From Chloroflexota bacterium (GTDB lineage Bacteria > Chloroflexota > Anaerolineae > B4-G1), in assembly GCA_024232355.1 (NCBI GenBank), contig JAAEPW010001366.1:1-44112 (forward strand): a DNA stretch of 44,112 nucleotides, given 5' to 3'. Position numbers and translations under genes: made by a program. This document shows positions 1 through 6,915 of the stretch, piece by piece. The notes beneath the pieces are model-generated. The model saw nothing but the letters and a program-made list of their open reading frames with translations. It did no database searches and was not told the DNA's origin. Every line of letters starts with the position of its first letter. Within the stretch, counting starts at the first letter, position 1.

Positions 1-69
1 GCTTGTTTCTAGCAGCCGGACTGTTTCGATCTTGAATTCGTTAGTATATGTCTTTCTTGTCTTTGTCAT
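1..69 (-). CDS. IS3-family transposase OrfA, N-terminal 23 codons only
   Basis: Reading the minus strand from ATG at 69 gives MTKTRKTYTNEFKIETVRLL followed by ETS, then the window ends. This is the characteristic start of IS3-family OrfA proteins, the small helix-turn-helix subunit that binds the element ends (K-x-Y-T-x-E-F-K-x-E-x-V-x-L). A strong ribosome binding site, GAGGAGG, lies six bases upstream of the ATG, and a TATAAT-like hexamer occurs at 90-95 on the same strand. The start therefore looks intact. Whether the rest of OrfA and OrfB is intact cannot be judged. Confidence 0.7.
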   Translation of the reverse strand, partial: MTKTRKTYTNEFKIETVRLLETS

Positions 70-141
70 TCTGTTCCTCCTCAAGTGATATTATACACGA
101 TCTTGGCTTATTCTCATGTCCACTTTTTCGGGGGAACCCCA
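1..141 (-). mobile_element. Left end of an IS3-family insertion sequence (truncated by window edge)
   Basis: On the minus strand this stretch holds the start of an OrfA-like transposase gene, its ribosome binding site and, further out, a candidate terminal inverted repeat at about 117-141 (plus strand tgtccactttttcggggga followed by accc and ca). A CCCCGAAAAAGTGGACA-like outer end followed by a short leader and OrfA is typical of IS3-family elements. The body of the element lies outside the window, so the other end, the target-site duplication and completeness cannot be seen. The outer boundary at 141 is my estimate from the TG...CA convention. Confidence 0.65.
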
Positions 142-311
142 TGGGGTATATCTGGGTTTATTGAAGGTGCTTTGCTTCAATTGATCAGGCGACAACCAGC
201 ACGAAAGACGTGGACAGCTTCCCTCTTTATGAACATAGTGAGCTATATCACATTGTACTCGCTAAGTTCATAGTGATTGGATCGGAGGCTATAGTACAGA
301 GGAGATTACTT

Positions 312-782
312 GTGACTGAACGTCGCATCCGTCTAATTTTGGTGATTGCTCTGCTTGCAACCCTTGTTCTACCCTGGGGTTGGAACCCTCTCTCCGATTT
401 CGGTTCTGATGGCTTGTCTAATGCCTTTTTTATCTTTTGGTGGTCTTCTGAAATTCTATCTACCATTCTTGGTAGAACTGAGATTATCAATGGCATTGAC
501 AGCTTTGGTTTTTTGCTGTTTTTGATGGCAGTTTCAATTCTGAGTTTGTTCAATATATGCTTGATAGTTTCCTCACCAAAAATACTAAAGTGGGTTTACC
601 GAGTCTTGGCATTGGTTATTGTTTCTTTGACTTGGTATTATGGTCTTATGATAGGTTCTGGATTGCAAGGAGTGGGGTTCTGTGCTCACGTAATAACTGT
701 ATCGGTTGCTGCATATTTTGAAGTTCTCTTTGTGATCAGAGAGCGATTTGGGGAATCTGTGCATATCAAGTTCATCAGTTGA
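312..782 (+). CDS. Hypothetical multi-pass membrane protein (156 aa)
   Basis: I do not recognise a family. The frame is open from an ATG at 210, but GTG at 312 is preceded at a good distance by GAGGAG (299-304), and the protein then begins MTERRIRLILVIALLATLVL, directly entering a membrane helix, so I chose 312. Four to five hydrophobic segments are visible (roughly residues 6-22, 35-55, 66-88, 93-112 and 120-145), separated by very short loops. There are no conserved polar motifs I can name. It lies between the IS end and another small membrane protein on the same strand, in a stretch that looks like accessory DNA. The hydrophobic pattern and good ribosome binding site make it likely to be a real gene. 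Confidence 0.55.
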   Translation: MTERRIRLILVIALLATLVLPWGWNPLSDFGSDGLSNAFFIFWWSSEILSTILGRTEIINGIDSFGFLLFLMAVSILSLFNICLIVSSPKILKWVYRVLALVIVSLTWYYGLMIGSGLQGVGFCAHVITVSVAAYFEVLFVIRERFGESVHIKFIS

Positions 783-886
783 TGTAGAGGGGAATGTAAG
801 AAATAGGGAGAATATGCTTTTCGCTTGTCAGGAGCCGCTTGTGATGTCCCGTTTGAAAAGAAAGCCCCTTAGTGAAGGAGTGCGAA

Positions 887-1108
887 ATGGATGCCAGTTT
901 GTTCCTATCTCTACCTACTGATATGGGCGGCGGTGTACTCATAGCCATCTTGGGTATCGCTTGTGGTGCTGTTCTAGTGCTATTTGTGGGCATTGCAGTG
1001 CTTGAAGCGACTATCCGTATGTTGATGGATTGGCCGTCAAAGACTGCACTGCACGCTTTCTTTCTATTGGACTTGATTATAATTATCATTCTGGGTATCC
1101 TCGCGTAG
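887..1108 (+). CDS. Hypothetical small membrane protein, two predicted helices (73 aa)
   Basis: No family is recognised. The frame can begin at GTG 872, but GAAGGAG at 874-880 sits six bases before ATG 887, so 887 is the better start. The product (MDASLFLSLPTDMGGGVLIA...) has one long hydrophobic stretch at about residues 15-40 and a second at about 54-73 that runs to the C-terminus, with a short polar linker (MLMDWPSKTA) between them, suggesting a two-helix hairpin with nothing exposed after the last helix. It follows the 156-aa membrane protein on the same strand after 104 bp. It could be an independent short gene; there is no evidence for function. Confidence 0.45.
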   Translation: MDASLFLSLPTDMGGGVLIAILGIACGAVLVLFVGIAVLEATIRMLMDWPSKTALHAFFLLDLIIIIILGILA

Positions 1109-1156
1109 GATTTCTGATTAGACCTGAGATTACTAGAGAGATTTCCCTATCCACGC

Positions 1157-1182
1157 AAAAAAAGCCCCCTACAGACCAGGCT
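1157..1182 (-). terminator. Weak rho-independent terminator candidate
   Basis: Immediately after the stop of the 89-aa minus-strand gene, the minus strand reads AGCC, a 12-base loop, GGCT and then TTTTTTT. The stem is only four to five base pairs, so this is a weak call supported mainly by the T-run and its position. Confidence 0.3.
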
Positions 1183-1438
1183 CAAATAACTCTTCCAGTT
1201 CCTTTTCCGCCTGCTCCATTATGTGAGCAGAACAAGCAGAGCAGATACCACCATCCACAGACTGCCGCCCGTGGATGTCATACTCCTCCTCTACTACCAC
1301 ACGGGTATAGGGAACAGAAATGTCATACGCTCCCCTTACGTGCTCACCACGTATGAACTCGGCCTCGAATAGAGAGATGGCATTGAATATTGATTGACTA
1401 CCATCCTGCTTGTGTGCTACTATTTGATACGCTGACAT
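1169..1438 (-). CDS. Hypothetical small protein with a CxxC pair (89 aa)
   Basis: The frame extends upstream to 1489, but ATG at 1438 is preceded by AAGGA eight to nine bases upstream, giving an 89-residue protein beginning MSAYQIVAHKQDGSQSIFNA. The N-terminal half looks like a small beta-rich fold. The C-terminal half has a single C66-S-A-C69 pair followed by an amphipathic acidic helix (AHIMEQAEKELEELFE). One CxxC could contribute to a metal site only in a dimer or with other ligands (His72 is near). I do not recognise a family. It is convergent with the 73-aa membrane protein gene. The charged, non-repetitive composition favours a real gene over a shadow frame. Confidence 0.5.
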   Translation of the reverse strand: MSAYQIVAHKQDGSQSIFNAISLFEAEFIRGEHVRGAYDISVPYTRVVVEEEYDIHGRQSVDGGICSACSAHIMEQAEKELEELFEPGL

Positions 1439-1628
1439 TGGACTTTTCCTTACAGGTATGATTGATTGCAGGGAACTGTCGCTTGCCACAAAAAAGAAGC
1501 CTCTGTAACATTACACTGTCAGTTGACCTGGCTCAATCTTTTGTTTGGAACAGGTTTGCACGATCAACATCTCGGCCAGTTCGGCCGATTCTTGATTGGC
1601 AATCATCAATCCTTATCGTTAGACAGTC

Positions 1629-1934
1629 TTGAGAAAGACTGACAAACGCTCCCGAGGCAGGGTAAAAGAGGATGAACGAGATGAGCAGGACGAGGAAATT
1701 TTGGCTCAACGCAGTCAACAGCAGCGCCAGGGCAAACGCGATGCCACCGCCCAAGATCAAGACGCGCCGCTTCTATACATCGCTCAGGCCCAGGTCGGTA
1801 CGCACCAGCGACCACGCCGCCTCTCTCGCGCCGTAGACGAATTCGTCGAGAAATTCAATGAGCAGCAGAGTCAAGGTGAGAACGGCCGTCTGGCGCAAAG
1901 GGCGAGATTTTGGTGTAGGTGGCGAGGGCGTAAT
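1629..1934 (-). pseudogene. Remnant of an MFS transporter gene (internal deletion, nonsense codon, lost 3' end)
   Basis: Reading the minus strand in one frame gives an N-terminal piece (RQTAVLTLTLLLIEFLDEFV then YGAREAAWSLVRTDLGLSDV), a TAG stop at 1773-1775, and then KRRVLILGGGIAFALALLLT followed by a helix ending FYPASGAFVSLSQ. These are recognisable MFS pieces: the first helix with its E-F-x-D-E-F motif, and the loop 2-3 signature D-x-x-x-K-R-R plus helices 3 and 4. Between LGLS and DV*KRR about 30 residues (helix 2) appear to be missing, and the stop sits where a tryptophan is expected (TGG to TAG). After VSLSQ the frame leaves the family and ends at 1533, so most of the roughly 400-residue transporter is gone. 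No clear start codon remains. It lies just downstream of the SMP-30 gene on the same strand, consistent with a former sugar-acid uptake partner, but that is inference. Confidence 0.7.
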
Positions 1935-1936
1935 CT

Positions 1937-2800
1937 TTACTTTGATACAGCGATCTTGGAAGGAAACTCGGGCACGCCCTGAATACCCAGGTCAAGGCGA
2001 AACAGCGCGCCGGCCCCTGGCCCATCCTCTGCTTTGTTGTCGCCACCGGCTGTGGTCACGTACATATCGGCATAATCCGCGCCGCCAAAGGTCACGCTGG
2101 TGATCTTTGTGGCCGGAAGGGGAATACGGAGAATCTCGCTGCCATCGGGCGTATAGCGCACCAAACAGCCGCCGTCCCACCGAGCGGACCAGATACAGCC
2201 TTCCGCGTCCACCGTCATTCCATCAGGAAAACCTCCATCCTCGGGCGTTCGAACGAATACCCGCTGGTTCCTGATATCACCACTACCCTGATCATAATCG
2301 AACAGATAGATCTTGCGCTTGAACGAATCAGTATAGTACATCTGCTGGCGGTTGGGCGTAAAGCCCAATCCGTTCGAGCAGGTGATACCGTCTAGTAGTT
2401 GGGTCAGCGTGCCGTCGGTGTCAAGGCGATACAGCCGTCCCGGGCGGCTCTCAGTGGGCATCGTGCCGCAAAAGACACGGCCCGCCGGGTCCGCGATCAC
2501 GTCGTTGAATCGAGATTCGCGCTCGTCTGGAATTTCGTCAACAACCGTGATCAACTCGCCCTCGCGCCAAATCTTGATCGCGCCCTTGGCCATAAACAGG
2601 AGCAATGCCCCATCGACCTGAGTGGTGAACCCGCCCACGACCTCGCCCTGGTAGCACTGCTCGTGCGCGCCGGTGGCGGGGTCATAGCGGAACATCCGAC
2701 CGGTGGGGATATCAACCCAGTAGAGCCTCTGTTCACCAGGGTGCCACAGCGGGCCTTCACCTATCTTGCATTGATAGTCGGCGATCAGTTCGGGTTTCAC
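1937..2800 (-). CDS. SMP-30/gluconolactonase/LRE family protein (287 aa)
   Basis: A six-bladed beta-propeller lactonase of the SMP-30 (regucalcin) family, expected to hydrolyse sugar lactones such as gluconolactone with a divalent metal in the central channel. The family's key residues are present: Glu15 in GEGPLW, Arg97 and Asn99 in RFNDV, Asn143 in CSNGLGF and Asp193 in FPDGM. By family knowledge these supply the metal ligands (Glu, Asn, Asp) and a substrate-binding Asn. Length is normal for the family, and there is no signal peptide, so it is probably cytoplasmic. The start is GTG at 2800, preceded by GGAGG. It lies 22 bp after the pepA stop, suggesting co-transcription, and is followed directly by the MFS remnant. 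The exact substrate cannot be read from sequence. Confidence 0.9.
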   Translation of the reverse strand: MKPELIADYQCKIGEGPLWHPGEQRLYWVDIPTGRMFRYDPATGAHEQCYQGEVVGGFTTQVDGALLLFMAKGAIKIWREGELITVVDEIPDERESRFNDVIADPAGRVFCGTMPTESRPGRLYRLDTDGTLTQLLDGITCSNGLGFTPNRQQMYYTDSFKRKIYLFDYDQGSGDIRNQRVFVRTPEDGGFPDGMTVDAEGCIWSARWDGGCLVRYTPDGSEILRIPLPATKITSVTFGGADYADMYVTTAGGDNKAEDGPGAGALFRLDLGIQGVPEFPSKIAVSK

Positions 2801-2822
2801 AAATATACCTCCGTGCTACGGA

Positions 2823-4358
2823 CTATTCTCGCTCCGCCCACCCTAGCACAAACTCGGTCAGCAAGCGCACGCCAAAGCCGGTCGCACTCTTGGCAGGGAT
2901 GTACGGATTCCCTTTGATGCCGCCCGCCATACCAGCCATATCCACGTGTGCCCAGGCATCATAATCCACAAAGTGCTTGAGGAACATGGCCGCCGTGCCG
3001 ACGCCGCCCATTCTCTGGCCGCTGTTCCTGACGTCCGCTGTCTGTGATTCGAGGTTCTTTTTGTACTCGGGGAACAAGGGCAGAGGCCAGAGCTTTTCGG
3101 CGGTAGACTTGCTAGCAGCCAAAAGAGTGTCCCGCAGCGTATCGTCGGTGCTGAACAATCCGGCGGCTACGCCCGCACCCAGCGCGACGACGCACGCCCC
3201 GGTCAGCGTGGCAATGTCTACCACGGCGGCGGGATCAAATCGCTTGGCATAGACGAGGGCGTCGGCCAGCAGCATCCGGCCTTCGGCATCGGTCGAATTG
3301 ATCTCGATGGTAACACCGTTGCTGGCGATAAACACCTCTTGCGGGCGGTATGCGTGACTGCCGATCATATTGTCGGAGGCGGGCACCAGGCCAACGACGT
3401 GCAGCGGGATATCCAGTTCGCCGATAGCCCGCATCGCACCGATGACGGCTCCAGCACCGGCCATATCAGCCTTCATTGTGGCCATACCCCCCTTGCCCTT
3501 GAGGCTGTAACCACCAGTGTCAAAGGTCACGCCCTTGCCAACCAAGACGATGGAATCCAATTCGTCGGCCTGGTCTCTGTTGTGCTCCAAGATGATGAAC
3601 TGGGGCGGGGTGTCGGTACCCTGAGCCACGGCCAGCAGAGCGCCCATCTTGAGCGCTTCCATCTGCTTTCTGCCCAGCACCTCGACGCGCAACCCGACTT
3701 TGTCGCCGATTTCGCGAGCGACATCGGCCAGGTAGGCGGGTGTGCAGATGTTGGGCGGCAGGTTGACCAGGTCACGCGTCAACGAAACCCCGGCAGAGAT
3801 AGCCCGGGCTGCATCCACACCTTGCTGCGCTGCGGAGACGTCTTTTTCGTCAAAAACCATCAACTCTAGCGATTGCGGCTTGGGATCCTTGGGATCCTCG
3901 GTCTTTTGCCCATGATAATCATACAACGCCAGCAGGCTGCCCTCGGCAGTGGCCCGAGCCGCTTGTTCGACCGACAATCCGCCTGCTCCGGCACCGTGCA
4001 AGATGCTGGACACGCGGTCTACCTCGAGTTCGCGCGCCTTTTTGATCGCGTGAGCCGCCGCGCGCCGGACTGTGTCCGCCGGATCGGCGTCAAATTTGTC
4101 TCGCGAGCCTAGTCCAACCACGATCACGCGACGGGCGGGAATCGCGCCACGTGGATATAGCACAGCGACCTGCCCAGCCTTGCCGCTCAAGTCGCCATCT
4201 TGAATCAGTTCGCTAATTGCGCCATCGAGCGCTTTGTCAACGGCCTTGGTCGCGCCGCCGGGTTGGGGTTTTTCTTCTGAAGGAGCCTCAAAGAGATTGA
4301 CAATGATCGCATCAGCATCGCTTTGTTGAATGGTTCCAGAGATAGCTTTGATAGTCAT
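2823..4358 (-). CDS. pepA: Leucyl aminopeptidase, M17 family (511 aa)
   Basis: A two-metal cytosolic aminopeptidase that removes N-terminal residues from peptides and usually works as a hexamer. The N-terminal alpha/beta domain (about 1-170) is followed by the catalytic domain. Metal and catalytic residues are all visible: Lys275 and Asp280 in VGKGVTFDTGG, Lys287, Asp298 in KADMAGAGAV, and Asp357, Glu359 and Arg361 in the M17 signature N-S-T-D-A-E-G-R (354-361). Length is as expected for the family. ATG at 4358 has AAGGAG eight to nine bases upstream. The gene begins 110 bp after the nitroreductase stop and ends 22 bp before the SMP-30 start. Some PepA proteins also bind DNA; nothing here shows whether this one does. 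Confidence 0.95.
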   Translation of the reverse strand: MTIKAISGTIQQSDADAIIVNLFEAPSEEKPQPGGATKAVDKALDGAISELIQDGDLSGKAGQVAVLYPRGAIPARRVIVVGLGSRDKFDADPADTVRRAAAHAIKKARELEVDRVSSILHGAGAGGLSVEQAARATAEGSLLALYDYHGQKTEDPKDPKPQSLELMVFDEKDVSAAQQGVDAARAISAGVSLTRDLVNLPPNICTPAYLADVAREIGDKVGLRVEVLGRKQMEALKMGALLAVAQGTDTPPQFIILEHNRDQADELDSIVLVGKGVTFDTGGYSLKGKGGMATMKADMAGAGAVIGAMRAIGELDIPLHVVGLVPASDNMIGSHAYRPQEVFIASNGVTIEINSTDAEGRMLLADALVYAKRFDPAAVVDIATLTGACVVALGAGVAAGLFSTDDTLRDTLLAASKSTAEKLWPLPLFPEYKKNLESQTADVRNSGQRMGGVGTAAMFLKHFVDYDAWAHVDMAGMAGGIKGNPYIPAKSATGFGVRLLTEFVLGWAERE

Positions 4359-4376
4359 AATAGTTTCTCCTTGTTG

Positions 4377-4408
4377 ATTGTAAACGCAAGTTCATCTTGC
4401 GATGTCAA
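4377..4408 (-). promoter_or_regulatory. Candidate pepA promoter with a dyad in a long spacer
   Basis: On the minus strand TTGACA (4403-4408) is followed after 20 bases by TACAAT (4377-4382). The spacer contains a perfect dyad, CGCAAG-ATGAA-CTTGCG (4385-4401). A 19-20 bp spacer carrying a dyad is the arrangement used by MerR-family regulators. The caveat is that a start of transcription near 4370 would fall inside the AAGGAG ribosome binding site at 4367-4372, leaving practically no leader. The dyad could instead be an operator or a weak terminator of the nitroreductase transcript. Confidence 0.3.
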
Positions 4409-4468
4409 TTTCAAATAGCCGCTCACCAGTTTTGACTATGAATCAATGATAACGCTCTCGCAAACAGT

Positions 4469-4954
4469 TCAGAACCTCTCCCAATGAATGACCTCTTCCA
4501 GCGATTTCTTTTCTACCGTGGGCCATTCTGTGGGCACGCCGATGGGAATCAGGGTGAGCAATCGCTTTTCCGAAGGAACACCCAAAAGCTTCTTGAACGC
4601 TTCCTCGCGAGGCAACGTATACCCTTCGAGCCAACAAGAACCGTATCCGAGGGCCGTGCTGGCGATCAGCATGTTCTCCACCGCAGCCGATCCATCCTCC
4701 AGCCACCAGCGAGAGGAAGGGTCCAACACCACAGCGATAATGGCCCCGGCCTTTTCCATCCATTTGGAGGCCACTTTGAGTTTTTCGATCATCTCCCGCT
4801 CGGTGACCACGATAAAATCCCAGGGCTGCTTGTTGTGACCAGTGGCAGCGAGCCTTCCGGCATCCACGATTTTGAACAAATCCTCTCGAGGGACAGGATC
4901 ACCTGTGTACGTGCGAACGCTCCTCCGCTTTCGAATTGCTTCCAGTGCATCCAT
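4469..4954 (-). CDS. Short nitroreductase-family flavoprotein (161 aa)
   Basis: A small FMN-dependent oxidoreductase of the nitroreductase family, which uses NAD(P)H to reduce nitro compounds, quinones or flavins. Visible features are the FMN-phosphate loop near the N-terminus (RKRRSVRTY, Arg10, Arg11, Ser12 and Arg14), the second FMN-binding motif GHNKQPWDF (Asn41, Gln43, Pro44, Trp45), and the C-terminal GYGSCWLEGY plus LIPIGVP segments. The length matches the compact subfamily. The frame is open to 5026, but ATG at 4954 is preceded by GAGGAGG nine bases upstream and starts exactly where the family does, so it is preferred. It is divergent from the LysM lipoprotein gene and upstream of pepA. 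Substrate is unknown. Confidence 0.88.
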   Translation of the reverse strand: MDALEAIRKRRSVRTYTGDPVPREDLFKIVDAGRLAATGHNKQPWDFIVVTEREMIEKLKVASKWMEKAGAIIAVVLDPSSRWWLEDGSAAVENMLIASTALGYGSCWLEGYTLPREEAFKKLLGVPSEKRLLTLIPIGVPTEWPTVEKKSLEEVIHWERF

Positions 4955-5098
4955 CGAGGCAATCCTCCTCTGTTTGCGAATAAAGACCTGCCAGGTCTGG
5001 TTCTCGTCTCTATAACATTGACCCACCGCCAGATTCTAACACAATAATGCGACAAAGAGAAATCATCGCAAGCACAACATGGCGTGTGACAGTGGATG

Positions 5099-5107
5099 TG
5101 GTATAAT
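5099..5107 (+). promoter_or_regulatory. Extended -10 promoter for the LysM lipoprotein gene
   Basis: The plus strand carries TGG directly before TATAAT (5102-5107), an extended -10 element. No convincing -35 sits at the right spacing, which extended -10 promoters tolerate. Transcription would begin near 5114, giving a leader of about 58 nt to the ATG at 5172. Confidence 0.5.
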
Positions 5108-5171
5108 CTCGGCACGCACGACGATGTTACGACTCGAGTTGCTTCTTGTCCGTTGTGTGGGAGCGTGATAG

Positions 5172-6164
5172 ATGACAAAAACAACCCTCGTCCTTTTCCT
5201 GACAGCAACACTCGTGATTATGGCAGCTTGTGGTGGTGAGGTCGTTACCGTACAACCAACCACAAACGCGCCACTGGTGAGCACTAGCACTGCACCTGTG
5301 GCCTTTGCACCTACACTTCGCCCGACTGCTACAGCACCGCTTCTCCCGCCAGCCGCCACGGCGACGCCAACGGTTACGCCCACGCCAATCGTCCATGTCG
5401 TACAGGAAGGAGATACGTTGGGGGCTATTGCCTTCCAATATGGCGTGAGTGTGGAGGCGGTCCAGTCTGCCAACGGCATCGAGAATCCCCAGTTTCTACG
5501 AATCGCCCAAGAATTGGTTATTCCCACCAGTGATGACGAGACCGAATCGATCCCCGGCCTGCTGCTACCCACATCCACGCCGCTGCCTCTGGTGGTGCGA
5601 GGTGTCGCCTTTTACGAAACTCCTGTAGGCAGCTTGTTATGCCTGGGAGAAGTCGCCAACACGACTGATTCGCCTGTGATGAATGTCCAAGTATACGTCG
5701 GGCTCTTTGACGCGGCGGGTGAACGGCTGGTCGATACCAATGTGTTCGTGGATGCCGACGTGATCCCGCCTGGGGAACGATCACCTTTTGGCGTCTTGTT
5801 CACATCTCCACCGTCGAATTGGGCTAATTTCCAGGTGACGCTTATGCGAGGCGAAGCATCCGGCGCACTGGGCAACTCGTACGTGCCGGTTGCGGTCATT
5901 GAGAAACAAGGCGAGTTTTCCACTCCCCAGTTCCAAGCGGTTGGGACAATACAAAACATCGACACGGAAAAAACTGCCGACAGTGTGAGTGTCACGGTAA
6001 CAACTTATGATAGTACGGGATTGGTCACAGGATTTCGGCAAGAAGAGGTCGAGGGTGTGCTGGCACCCGGTGCTACAGCACCGTTCACCGTGTTGCTCAA
6101 CTTTTACGGTGCTGTTCCAGCCGATTTTAGTATTATTGCGTTAGGACGTGTTTCGTCCGAATAG
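5172..6164 (+). CDS. LysM-domain lipoprotein (330 aa)
   Basis: The N-terminus has a lipoprotein signal peptide: a positive start (MTKTT), a hydrophobic core, and a lipobox ending A-A-C20, so the mature protein should be lipid-anchored outside the membrane. Residues 25-73 form a Thr/Pro/Ala-rich linker. A single LysM domain follows at about 74-118 (VHVVQEGDTLGAIAFQYGVS through LRIAQELVIP), which binds N-acetylglucosamine-containing glycans such as peptidoglycan. The C-terminal 190 residues are a beta-rich region resembling FxLYD-type immunoglobulin-like domains (CLGEVANTTDSPVMNVQVYV, later repeated as VGTIQNIDTEKTADSVSVTV). GGGAG lies upstream of the ATG. It is followed after 20 bp by the acyltransferase gene, probably as one operon. 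A cell-wall-associated envelope protein is the likely role; partners are unknown. Confidence 0.88.
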   Translation: MTKTTLVLFLTATLVIMAACGGEVVTVQPTTNAPLVSTSTAPVAFAPTLRPTATAPLLPPAATATPTVTPTPIVHVVQEGDTLGAIAFQYGVSVEAVQSANGIENPQFLRIAQELVIPTSDDETESIPGLLLPTSTPLPLVVRGVAFYETPVGSLLCLGEVANTTDSPVMNVQVYVGLFDAAGERLVDTNVFVDADVIPPGERSPFGVLFTSPPSNWANFQVTLMRGEASGALGNSYVPVAVIEKQGEFSTPQFQAVGTIQNIDTEKTADSVSVTVTTYDSTGLVTGFRQEEVEGVLAPGATAPFTVLLNFYGAVPADFSIIALGRVSSE

Positions 6165-6184
6165 TCATTATTGGGAGGATTGGT

Positions 6185-6808
6185 TTGCTGCACCGTACAA
6201 TGCGCGCCATTGTCAATTTTTTGCTCAACTTTATTATCCGTCGAGAGTATGTGGGGCTAGAAAATATACCAGATGATCCCCCATATATTATGGTATCTAA
6301 TCATCTGGCAGTCTTTGATTCGCCCGTGGTCTTGGCTATATGTCCACACACGGCCCGGGCCTTTGCCGCAGCCAAACACAGGCGCAATCCATTCTTTGCC
6401 CTGTTGTTAGACATGATGGGCTCTATCTGGGTGCGACGGGGGGAAGTGGATCGCAAAGCACTAGAGTTGGCTCTAGATGTGTTAAAGCGTGGAGAGGTGC
6501 TGGGTGTGGCTCCAGAGGGCACCCGTTCCCGCGCCACCTATGCACTACAAAAGGGGAAAATCGGTGCGGCCTACCTGGCCACTCGCGCCGATGTACCGAT
6601 CGTACCGTTGGGAATCACTGGCACCGAAAAGATCAAACATGATCTGCCTCGACTGCGTCGCGCCCAAGTGCGGGTCGTCGTTGGCGAACCATTTCGTTTG
6701 CCCAACAACGGTCGAGTGCGGAATCCAAAGTTGCGCGAGTACACTAATTTAATCATGCACCGTATCGCCGAACTGCTGCCAGAAGAATACCGGGGTGTGT
6801 ACGCCTAA
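6185..6808 (+). CDS. plsC: 1-acylglycerol-3-phosphate O-acyltransferase family protein (207 aa)
   Basis: A membrane-associated acyltransferase of the PlsC family, which transfers an acyl chain to lysophosphatidic acid to form phosphatidic acid. The catalytic HX4D motif is N-H40-L-A-V-F-D45, and the second motif is P-E111-G-T-R-S (110-115). The substrate-binding region VPIVPLGITG follows. A TTG start at 6185 is supported by GGGAGG about six bases upstream; an ATG five codons later (6200) is the alternative. It starts 20 bp after the LysM lipoprotein gene and is probably co-transcribed with it, a reasonable pairing for envelope maintenance. The specific acceptor cannot be assigned, since this superfamily also includes acyltransferases for other lipids, so the symbol is by family. 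Confidence 0.85.
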   Translation: MLHRTMRAIVNFLLNFIIRREYVGLENIPDDPPYIMVSNHLAVFDSPVVLAICPHTARAFAAAKHRRNPFFALLLDMMGSIWVRRGEVDRKALELALDVLKRGEVLGVAPEGTRSRATYALQKGKIGAAYLATRADVPIVPLGITGTEKIKHDLPRLRRAQVRVVVGEPFRLPNNGRVRNPKLREYTNLIMHRIAELLPEEYRGVYA

Positions 6809-6828
6809 AGATCAAGAAAATTTTGCAG

Positions 6829-6893
6829 TCGTAGCCGCGCTCTTTGCATCTTGTTGTTCCAGTTCATAAACGCGCGGTATGAAAACCGTGACC
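6829..6893. repeat. REP-like palindromic repeat, copy 1
   Basis: The sequence contains gtagccgcgct at 6831-6841 and cgcgcggtatgaaaaccgtg at 6871-6890. Both blocks recur, much closer together, in the reverse complement of 18284-18325. It lies in the short gap between convergent genes (plsC and the receiver-cyclase gene), a usual site for REP-like elements. The middle of this copy is longer and diverged. Confidence 0.5.
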
Positions 6894-6915
6894 ATGTTTA
6901 TGCTTTACTCGCCGT

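Noticed and set aside
1606..1815. 69-codon minus-strand open frame overlapping the MFS remnant
   Set aside because: It is an Arg/Pro-rich shadow; the transporter-like sequence is in another frame.
3339..3869. 176-codon plus-strand open frame opposite pepA
   Set aside because: Antisense shadow of a well-conserved enzyme gene, no ribosome binding site and no family resemblance.
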